A stretch of 12,937 nt of DNA. It comes from JABHGY01 sp964525185. GTDB taxonomy: Bacteria; Fidelibacterota; Marinisomatia; Marinisomatales; UBA1611. The notes below the pieces were generated by a model. The model made no database searches and was not told where the DNA came from. It saw nothing but the letters and a program-made list of their open reading frames with translations. This document shows positions 7,168-12,937 of this stretch, piece after piece (positions within the stretch are counted from its first letter, which is position 1; each line of letters begins with the position of its first letter). A program made the translations under genes and the position numbers. The stretch lies in contig CAZGFQ010000051.1 of the NCBI GenBank assembly GCA_964525185.1, positions 1 to 12,937 on the forward strand, read 5' to 3'.

Positions 7168-7926
7168 TCATGGAAGTTTAAATAAGTTTCGAGCATTATT
7201 ACTTGTTTTTTCTGCAACAACTTCAAGGGGCAATTCATAGATAGATGCCAATTTTTCTGCAACAAACCGTGTCCGCCCCGGAACATTTGGTTTCCCCCGA
7301 AAAGGCATAGGACTCAAATAAGGCGAATCTGTTTCAACCAAAACACTTTCAATGGGTATTTGCTCTGCGACTGCAGGGAGATGACTATTTTTGAATGTAA
7401 GATTCCCTGAAAAAGAAATGTAATACCCTAACTCCAAAAAGGCTTCAGCCGTTTTTAAATCGCTGGAAAAACAATGTGCGACCCCATTACCATTACCATG
7501 TTTTGTTAATATCCGAATAGTATCTTTATCAGCATCTCTATTATGAAAAATAATGGGTTTTTCTAAATCAATAGCTAATTCAATTTGATCAATAAAAACG
7601 CGTTCCTGATCCTTTGGGCCAGAATGATTTCTATAAAAGTCTAACCCCATTTCTCCGCATGCAACCATACGATTAAAAGACATTAAATCTGTAATTTTGT
7701 CTAAATAATCTTCTGGAGCATTCTTTGCATCATGAGGATGAATGCCAGCTGAACCATAAATCCGACTATTGGATTCAGATAGTTCAACACATTCTTTTGA
7801 ATCGTCTAAATTGGTCCCAACACATATAAATTGTGTAACACCTTGCTCTTCAGCTTGGCTCAATACATTCTCTAAATTATTTTTTATTTCAGGGTAAAAA
7901 AGGTGGCAATGAGTATCAATAATCAT
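7168..7926 (-). CDS. tatD: TatD-family metal-dependent deoxyribonuclease/hydrolase
   Basis: 252 residues, normal for the TatD/YcfH family of TIM-barrel metallohydrolases (3'-5' DNase activity has been shown for some members). Metal ligands and signature motifs are all present: DTHCHL with His6 and His8, GIHPHD (61-66), GEMGLDFYR with Glu92, FHNRDAD with His128, AHCFSS with His151, and VETDSPYLSP with Asp200. It is the first gene of the minus-strand group, 39 bases upstream of the DUF302-like gene, so it may be co-transcribed with it. No functional tie to the respiratory genes is evident. The start has no clear Shine-Dalgarno but is supported by the family N-terminus (MIIDTHCHL). The product is cytoplasmic. 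Whether it is the orthologue of E. coli TatD or YcfH cannot be told. Confidence 0.95.
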   Translation of the reverse strand: MIIDTHCHLFYPEIKNNLENVLSQAEEQGVTQFICVGTNLDDSKECVELSESNSRIYGSAGIHPHDAKNAPEDYLDKITDLMSFNRMVACGEMGLDFYRNHSGPKDQERVFIDQIELAIDLEKPIIFHNRDADKDTIRILTKHGNGNGVAHCFSSDLKTAEAFLELGYYISFSGNLTFKNSHLPAVAEQIPIESVLVETDSPYLSPMPFRGKPNVPGRTRFVAEKLASIYELPLEVVAEKTSNNARNLFKLP

Positions 7927-8050
7927 TTATGAATTTACATCTAGAAATGAATTGTAATTATTCAATTTCATCTTTCTTAATTTTTATTTATTAATTCGGT
8001 AAGATTTTACTGTATTCAACAACCAGTAGAAGAATAGGAATATTGGAAAT
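7927..8050. promoter_or_regulatory. Divergent intergenic region between tatD and cydA
   Basis: This 124-base, very AT-rich spacer must hold the promoters for both the tatD-led minus-strand genes and the cydAB operon. I see no convincing -35/-10 pair. An imperfect palindrome, TGAAT-tgtaatt-ATTCA, with outer GAAA/TTTC (about 7944-7969) could be a regulator site, but such symmetry arises easily in AT-rich DNA. No FNR-type TTGAT-N4-ATCAA is present. AGGA at 8036-8039 may serve as a weak Shine-Dalgarno for cydA. Confidence 0.4.
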
Positions 8051-9379
8051 ATGGAGGACATGGTCTTTTATGATCGAATGCAATTTGGATTTACGATAAC
8101 ATTCCATTATTTATTTCCTCAGCTTACAATGGGGCTTTCCTTACTTATTGTCTATTTCAAAGGGAAGTATTTAAGAACAAACCTTCTTATTTATAACTCT
8201 GCTGCAAAATTCTGGATGAGAATTTTCGCATTAAATTTTACGATGGGTGTCATTACAGGCATTCCACTTGAATTCCAATTTGGAACTAACTGGGCAAAGT
8301 TTTCTGAACTTACAGGAAGTATTATTGGGCAAACATTAGCCATGGAAGGAATGTTTTCCTTTTTTCTTGAATCGTCTTTTTTAGGTCTTTTTTTATTTGG
8401 TGAAAAATTATTAGGACAAAGACTCCACTTTCTGACGGGATTTTTGGTTTTTTTAGGATCATGGTTAAGCGGATGGTTTATACTCGCAACTTTTGCTTGG
8501 ATGCAACATCCTGTTGGATATGAAATATTAGAGAGTGGGGAATTCGTATTAACAAACTTCACATCACTTTTTACAAATATCTGGCTCCTCCCTACCTTTT
8601 TACATAATCAATCGGCATCTATGGTAACATCATCATTTGTTATGGTTGCAGTTGGTTCATACTACTTATTGAATAAATCAAATATTGAATTTGGCAGATT
8701 ATTTGTCAGGACAGGAATTATTGCAGGTTTGGTTTCTAGTATTATTGTGGTTTTCCCTACGGGAGATTGGAATGCAAAAAATGTCGCAGATCATCAACCT
8801 GTTACTTTTGCTGCTATGGAAGGTATTTTCGAGACAGAAGATGGCGGGGCTGAAATTATTCTAATTGGACAGCCAAATATGAAAGAGCGGAAAATTGATA
8901 ATAAAATATCCGTACCAAATGTTTTGAGCTTTTTAACTTATAAAAATTGGAATGCAACTATAAAAGGACTTAATGAATTTGATGAATCACTCTGGCCAAC
9001 AAATGTACCTGGACTTTATTACGCTTACCATATCATGGTAGGTCTTGGTACTTTTTTTATTGGCATTATGATAATTGCAGCATTTTATTTATGGCGAAAT
9101 ATGCTTGAATCCAAAAATTGGATTTTATGGGTGCTGCTCTTTTCGTTTCCTTTTCCATATATTGCAAATACAGCTGGGTGGTATACTGCTGAGCTAGGAC
9201 GTTCGCCGTGGCTTGTCTATGAACTATTAAAAATATCGGATGGAATTTCTCCAACTGTTTCTTCAGGAAATACTTTATTTACCCTCTTGGGCTTCATGGC
9301 ATTATATGCTCTGATTGGATTACTTTTTATTTTATTAGTTGGAAAAATAATTTATAACGGTCCAAAACATATATCATGA
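8051..9379 (+). CDS. cydA: Cytochrome bd-type quinol oxidase subunit I
   Basis: 442 residues, short-Q-loop type. With its CydB partner it oxidises quinol and reduces O2 to water in the inner membrane. His19 and His185 (E. coli His186) match heme ligands, Met329 in YHIMVGLG matches the Met393 ligand of heme b558, and Glu99 and Glu107 are at the expected positions. His19 falling exactly at 19 supports the chosen ATG over the in-frame ATG at 8060. The quinol-loop segment reads QPVTFAAMEG: Glu257 is kept, but the position of E. coli Lys252 is Thr252. The near-invariant GRQPW motif reads GRSPW (383-387). The Arg two residues before the heme Met is His327, a variation I recall from short-loop relatives. 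The stop codon overlaps the cydB start by four bases. Such oxidases usually serve microaerobic growth. No cydX is visible, and cydCD are not in the window. Confidence 0.96.
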   Translation: MEDMVFYDRMQFGFTITFHYLFPQLTMGLSLLIVYFKGKYLRTNLLIYNSAAKFWMRIFALNFTMGVITGIPLEFQFGTNWAKFSELTGSIIGQTLAMEGMFSFFLESSFLGLFLFGEKLLGQRLHFLTGFLVFLGSWLSGWFILATFAWMQHPVGYEILESGEFVLTNFTSLFTNIWLLPTFLHNQSASMVTSSFVMVAVGSYYLLNKSNIEFGRLFVRTGIIAGLVSSIIVVFPTGDWNAKNVADHQPVTFAAMEGIFETEDGGAEIILIGQPNMKERKIDNKISVPNVLSFLTYKNWNATIKGLNEFDESLWPTNVPGLYYAYHIMVGLGTFFIGIMIIAAFYLWRNMLESKNWILWVLLFSFPFPYIANTAGWYTAELGRSPWLVYELLKISDGISPTVSSGNTLFTLLGFMALYALIGLLFILLVGKIIYNGPKHIS

Positions 9380-10455
9380 TAGATATAACTTGGTATATTA
9401 TAATTACCTTTATGCTAGCAATGTATGCTATCATGGATGGATTTGATTTTGGCGCAGGAATAATTCATCTTTTCTTTGCAAAAGAAGAAAAAGATAAACA
9501 ACTTATTATTAAATCAATCGGCCCATTTTGGGATGCAAATGAAGTCTGGCTACTTGCAGCTGGCGGAATATTATTTTTTGCATTTCCAACTTTATATGCA
9601 TCTTCTTTTTCAGGGTTTTATCTTCCATTTATGATGATTTTATGGTTACTAATTCTTCGAGCTATTGGAATTGAATTAAGGCATGCTCTACAAAATAAAA
9701 TGTGGCATTTAATATGGGATCGAGTATTTGGTTTAACGAGTTTAGGACTAGCCTTATTTTTTGGACTCGCTATTGGTAATATTGTTCGTGGTGTAAATTT
9801 AGGCGGTGTTATTGACGGTGTGAGCACGTTTGAACCTCAATATTTTTTTCTACCTCTATGGAATTCCACTTTAAGCCCTTTTAGCGATGAATTAGGTGTT
9901 ATTGATTGGTTTACCTTAATTCTTGGATTTGTAGGGGTAGTATCAATAACTATTCATGGCGCAACGTGGATTGTATATAAGACCAATTCTTCCATCAACA
10001 AAAAGCTTAAACAACAAATTCCAATATTAAGTCTTATTCAATTATTTCTTGTTTTCGTTTCATTTTCAATATGGCACTTTGTTCGTTTGAATCCTTTCGA
10101 GAATTTTTTAAAATACCCGATATTTACTATATTTCCTCTTTTGATGATAGTTGGGATATTCGGAAATATCTTCTTTAATTCTTTTAAAAAAGACATAATT
10201 GGATTTATATTTTCATCTCTTTTTATTTTATCCGGTTTTATATCTACTTCTATTTCACTTTTTCCAGTTCTATTACATTCTACTAATTCTCTTAATCCAT
10301 CATTAACAATTTTCAATACATCGTCTGCTGAATATGGGCTAATTATTGGTCTAAAATGGTTTGCTGTTGCTTTTCTACTAATCATTATTTATACAATACT
10401 ACAATTTAAGATTTTCAGCGGAAAAATTGATAATATTGACTACGGTGATTACTAA
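9376..10455 (+). CDS. cydB: Cytochrome bd-type quinol oxidase subunit II
   Basis: 359 residues, mostly hydrophobic, with about eight to nine membrane helices; the length suits the short-loop (CIO-like) bd family. Family signatures are DGFDFGAG (21-28) in the first helix and GPFWDANEVWLLAAGG (49-64), which includes the conserved Trp near position 57-58. Its ATG overlaps the cydA stop (ATGA), so translation is probably coupled; there is no separate Shine-Dalgarno. Subunit II stabilises the complex and has no catalytic redox centre of its own in most bd oxidases. The C-terminus is short and acidic (DNIDYGDY). The next gene starts 11 bases downstream. Confidence 0.96.
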   Translation: MIDITWYIIITFMLAMYAIMDGFDFGAGIIHLFFAKEEKDKQLIIKSIGPFWDANEVWLLAAGGILFFAFPTLYASSFSGFYLPFMMILWLLILRAIGIELRHALQNKMWHLIWDRVFGLTSLGLALFFGLAIGNIVRGVNLGGVIDGVSTFEPQYFFLPLWNSTLSPFSDELGVIDWFTLILGFVGVVSITIHGATWIVYKTNSSINKKLKQQIPILSLIQLFLVFVSFSIWHFVRLNPFENFLKYPIFTIFPLLMIVGIFGNIFFNSFKKDIIGFIFSSLFILSGFISTSISLFPVLLHSTNSLNPSLTIFNTSSAEYGLIIGLKWFAVAFLLIIIYTILQFKIFSGKIDNIDYGDY

Positions 10456-10466
10456 TTGATAAAAAT

Positions 10467-10907
10467 ATGAAATCGATACTCAACACATTTACCTTTTCAT
10501 TTATTCTTTTATTGATGACAAGTTGTAATTATCAGGATAATGGATTTGTTTATTATGGAATTACAGAAACGATTATTGATTCATCAGGATTATTTACCAT
10601 TTTGAGTAAAGATACAAATGACTGGAAATTTGAATATACACCACAAAGTTATTATGAATCAGACTACCCTATTCCTACTACAATAAAAATTGGGCCTGCA
10701 TTTCCAAATCCAGTATCCGATACAGTATTTATAGAATTATTTTGGCCAGATAAAAAGATTTTCAATATATATATTAAAGATGAAATGGGTGATATAATTA
10801 AAATGATTAATAACGACACCTTATCAGCAGGGTACTGGATATTTTCTTGGGATTTAAAAAATGATGATGGGGAAAAAATCCCTTCCGGTATGTACCGATG
10901 TTTTTGA
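10467..10907 (+). CDS. Lipoprotein with FlgD-like C-terminal segment, frame broken near the end
   Basis: 146 residues as read. A lipoprotein signal (hydrophobic 8-17, MTSC with Cys20) implies membrane anchoring outside the cytoplasm. From about 78 it follows the pattern AFPNPVSDTV..., then IYIKDEMGDIIK, then LSAGYWIFSWDLKNDDGEKIPSGMYR. This is the FlgD-Ig-like/secretion-tail type fold common at the C-termini of exported proteins in Marinimicrobia and Ignavibacteria. The frame stops at TGA (10905-10907) in the middle of the final strand. Removing one T from the T5 run at 10901-10905 extends the protein to 174 residues and a stop at 10990-10992, nine bases before the next gene. It is the third gene of the cydAB operon; no link to oxidase function is known. 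The frame break may be a real mutation, a slippage site or a sequencing error. Confidence 0.75.
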   Translation: MKSILNTFTFSFILLLMTSCNYQDNGFVYYGITETIIDSSGLFTILSKDTNDWKFEYTPQSYYESDYPIPTTIKIGPAFPNPVSDTVFIELFWPDKKIFNIYIKDEMGDIIKMINNDTLSAGYWIFSWDLKNDDGEKIPSGMYRCF

Positions 10908-10992
10908 TTGGGAATTCTATCGGGGGATTGATTCTTCATTCCATATGGCAAATGGTTATGGCGATATTCAGGTTCAGATAATATTAGATTAA
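10901..10992 (+). pseudogene. Out-of-frame C-terminal tail of the preceding lipoprotein
   Basis: In the frame reached by dropping one T of the T5 run, codons read DWEFYRGIDSSFHMANGYG and then DIQVQIILD before TAA at 10990-10992. It continues the interrupted SGMYRC strand and ends with a hydrophobic strand as such domains do. The total span 10467-10992 minus one base is divisible by three. Confidence 0.7.
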
Positions 10993-11001
10993 ATTATAGA
11001 T

Positions 11002-11253
11002 ATGATACATCAAGAAATACAATTTACGCGTGATGAAAAACATCAACTTGTAAAAGAAATTCAGCAATATTGTTTAGATGAACTTGATATAGAGTTGAGT
11101 CATTTTGATGCTGAATTTTTATTTGATTTTTTATCAAAAAAAATGGGAACCACATTTTATAATCAAGGGTTAAAAGATGCCCAAACTATATTATCATCAA
11201 AACTCGATTTAATTATTGACGCTATTTCAGATATTGAAAAACCAAATAATTAA
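11002..11253 (+). CDS. DUF2164 family protein
   Basis: 83 residues, highly charged, with no membrane segment or signal. The layout matches DUF2164: an N-terminal 'F-x-x-[DE]EK..L..EIQ.Y' helix, acidic ELDIELSHFDAEFLFDFL, then the signature YNQGLKDAQ (53-61) and a closing helix. The function of the family is unknown. It follows the lipoprotein reading frame by nine bases (counting the repaired stop) and is the last gene of the cydAB operon. Its stop at 11251-11253 lies one base from the stop of the convergent FAD enzyme. No Shine-Dalgarno is obvious. Confidence 0.85.
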   Translation: MIHQEIQFTRDEKHQLVKEIQQYCLDELDIELSHFDAEFLFDFLSKKMGTTFYNQGLKDAQTILSSKLDLIIDAISDIEKPNN

Positions 11254-11254
11254 T

Positions 11255-12796
11255 TCAACATTTTTCAGCACATTTAATACCATCAATCGCTGCTGAAATA
11301 ATTCCACCGGCATATCCGGCACCTTCTCCACAGGGGAATAATCCCTTTATTTGTGGATGTTCCAAAGTATCTCTATCTCTTGGAATCCGAACAGGCGATG
11401 ATGTTCTACTTTCTGGAGCATGAACGACTGCATCGTTTGTAAAATAGCCATTCATTTGTTTCCCAAACTGCTTAAACCCTTCTTGTAAATTTTGATAAAT
11501 GAATGAAGGTAAAACATCATTTAATTTTGCAGAAGTTGTTCCTGGGAAATAGGACGTTTTAGGAATATCAGATGATAATTTATTTTGAGTAAAATCGACT
11601 AATCTTTGTGCTGGAACTTTTTGAGTTTCACCTCCCATTTTCCATGCAGTTTGCTCAATCTCTTTCTGAAAATACATTCCTGCTAATGGTCCGTATTTTG
11701 AAAATTGAGCAAAATCTTCAAGAATGAGTTCAACAACAATCCCAGAATTAGACGTTTCATAATCTCTACTTGAAGGTGACCAACCATTGGTTACAACTTC
11801 ACCGGGACGCGTTGCGCAAGGGGCAATCATTCCACCTGGACACATACAAAATGAATAAACCCCTCTGCCATTTACCTGTTTAACAATCGAATAAGTTGAA
11901 GGGGGTAAATATTCCCCTCTCGTTTTACAATTATATTGTATTTGGTCAATCAATTCTTGGCTATGCTCAACTCTTACACCTAGAGCAAATGCTTTGGCTT
12001 CTATCTCAATTTCTTTTTTATATAATAATTCAAAAATATCTCTCGCAGAATGGCCTGTGGCTAATATTACTTTATTGGCATCAATGATTGTGCCATCCTG
12101 TAACTCAACGCCAGAAACGGCATTACTTTTTATCAGGATATCTATGACACGGCTGTTAAACAACACTTGACCGCCAAACTCAATAATAGTCTCTCGTATA
12201 GCTTGAATAATTTTAGGTAATTTGTTAGTCCCAATATGGGGATGCGCGTCAACACGAATATTAGGTGAAGCGCCATGCTGAACTAAAATATCTAATATTT
12301 TATTTACATCTCCTCTCTTTTTACTTCTTGTATATAATTTCCCATCAGAAAAAGTTCCGGCGCCTCCTTCACCAAAACAATAGTTCGAATCTTCATTAAC
12401 AATATGTTCTTTCGTTAATTTCGCTATATCAATCCGTCTGCTTCTAACATCTTTCCCTCTTTCAAGAATAATGGGTTTTAACCCCTTTTCAATGAGATGT
12501 AATGCGGCAAAAAGTCCCGCAGGACCAGCCCCAACAATAATGACAGAATCTTGATTGCTTACATCTTTATAATCAAGTGGTATTTCTTGTTTTTCTTTAA
12601 ATAATTCATTGATATAAACAGCAACACTTAAATTTATTTTTGTTATTTTTTGCCTTGCATCAATTGATCGTTTTAAAATTTCGATATGTTTTATATCGGA
12701 AATATCCGTATCGCATTTTTTTGATACCACCTTTAATAATAAATCAGATTTAGCGGTGACTTCTGGTAGGACTTGGAGTTGAAAACTTTTTATCAT
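11255..12796 (-). CDS. FAD-dependent dehydrogenase (COG2509-type NAD(FAD)-utilising)
   Basis: 513 residues, full length for the family. An N-terminal extension of about 80 residues (MIKSFQLQV...) precedes a Rossmann motif, VIIVGAGPAGL (85-95), for FAD. Then come LERG (111-114), CFGEGGAGTFSDGKLYTR (140-157) with Cys140, a second dinucleotide-type strand VILATGHSARDIF, FCMCPGG with two cysteines, and the C-terminal HAPESRTSSPVRIPRD and FPCGEGAGYAGGI, which closes the FAD site. These match COG2509 flavoproteins, which are soluble and of unknown substrate. It converges on the cydAB operon and is probably transcribed alone. The ATG at 12796 is preceded by an AT-rich leader without Shine-Dalgarno. 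Confidence 0.92.
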   Translation of the reverse strand: MIKSFQLQVLPEVTAKSDLLLKVVSKKCDTDISDIKHIEILKRSIDARQKITKINLSVAVYINELFKEKQEIPLDYKDVSNQDSVIIVGAGPAGLFAALHLIEKGLKPIILERGKDVRSRRIDIAKLTKEHIVNEDSNYCFGEGGAGTFSDGKLYTRSKKRGDVNKILDILVQHGASPNIRVDAHPHIGTNKLPKIIQAIRETIIEFGGQVLFNSRVIDILIKSNAVSGVELQDGTIIDANKVILATGHSARDIFELLYKKEIEIEAKAFALGVRVEHSQELIDQIQYNCKTRGEYLPPSTYSIVKQVNGRGVYSFCMCPGGMIAPCATRPGEVVTNGWSPSSRDYETSNSGIVVELILEDFAQFSKYGPLAGMYFQKEIEQTAWKMGGETQKVPAQRLVDFTQNKLSSDIPKTSYFPGTTSAKLNDVLPSFIYQNLQEGFKQFGKQMNGYFTNDAVVHAPESRTSSPVRIPRDRDTLEHPQIKGLFPCGEGAGYAGGIISAAIDGIKCAEKC

Positions 12797-12864
12797 GAAT
12801 GCAAAACTACTTAATACTTTAGATTAATCTTAATATTCATGTGTACTAAAAAACTAATTTTGAA
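12797..12864. promoter_or_regulatory. Upstream region of the FAD dehydrogenase gene
   Basis: AT-rich leader containing a perfect 10-base palindrome, AGATTAATCT (12821-12830), about 25 bases before the ATG. It could be an operator or overlap a promoter, but no clear hexamer pair is seen. Confidence 0.25.
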
Positions 12865-12937
12865 TTAATAAACTAAAGTTGCTAATGTGGTGCGCTGTAA
12901 AGGCAGTCGAATTTGAGTTTGCTCATAAATTCTATTG
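12865..12937 (-). CDS. Possible C-terminal end of a gene running off the window
   Basis: On the minus strand one frame is open from the window edge to TAA at 12865-12867 and reads NRIYEQTQIRLPLQ and then RTTLATLVY. The composition is protein-like, but only 23 codons are visible and no family is recognised. Confidence 0.3.
   Translation of the reverse strand, partial: NRIYEQTQIRLPLQRTTLATLVY

Noticed and set aside
8053..8060. GGAGG as a Shine-Dalgarno for an alternative cydA start at 8060
   Set aside because: Only two bases separate it from that ATG, too close to work, and His19 numbering supports the start at 8051.
10891..10907. Loss of one copy of an 8-base tandem repeat (tgtaccga) as the cause of the lipoprotein frameshift
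   Set aside because: It would also restore the frame but needs a hypothetical lost unit; one extra T in the T5 run is simpler.

Overview
The window is AT-rich DNA from what looks like a Gram-negative bacterium of the FCB-type lineages. Candidatus Marinimicrobia (SAR406) is my best guess, with Ignavibacteria-like groups next. The pointers are a lipoprotein with an 'AFPNP ... SGMYR' FlgD-like/secretion-tail type C-terminus, near absence of Shine-Dalgarno sites, and a polysulfide-reductase-type molybdoenzyme beside a cytochrome bd oxidase. This placement is inference; there is no rRNA or other phylogenetic marker here.

The left block (144-7926) is all on the minus strand. In transcription order it holds a TatD-family metallohydrolase, a secreted protein with two DUF302-like halves, a fused four-[4Fe-4S]/NrfD membrane protein, an AAA/DUF4143 ATPase, and a large molybdopterin oxidoreductase. 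The molybdoenzyme and the ferredoxin-NrfD fusion look like the catalytic and electron-transfer/membrane parts of one complex of the PsrABC/PhsABC/TtrABC type. The substrate cannot be read from the sequence, and the catalytic subunit has no Tat signal. The ATPase gene appears to be an intruder. It sits between the two subunits, has its own promoter overlapped by one of two operator-like palindromes, and is flanked by two copies of the 3' end of the NrfD gene, one of them only a remnant of about 12 codons.

The least expected signal is a degenerate repeat with a strict 8-base period (consensus TNAACACT, or AGTGTTNA in the other direction). It fills the gaps around the molybdoenzyme, the ATPase and the NrfD fusion. 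In the two long copies, directly upstream of the NrfD-fusion and molybdoenzyme start codons, the orientation flips in the middle, so each is an inverted array of nine octamers.

The right block (8051-11253) is a plus-strand operon: cydA-cydB (stop/start overlap), a lipoprotein whose frame is broken at a T5 run, and a DUF2164 protein. cydAB would provide a high-affinity oxygen-reducing quinol oxidase, and the divergent left operon a second quinone-linked respiratory module, so the region reads as respiratory flexibility under low oxygen. The operon converges, with a one-base gap, on a minus-strand FAD-dependent dehydrogenase of the COG2509 type (11255-12796). The last 70 bases may hold the end of another minus-strand gene. 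No stretch over 300 bases lacks a gene, and I see no tRNA, rRNA, CRISPR array or intact insertion sequence.
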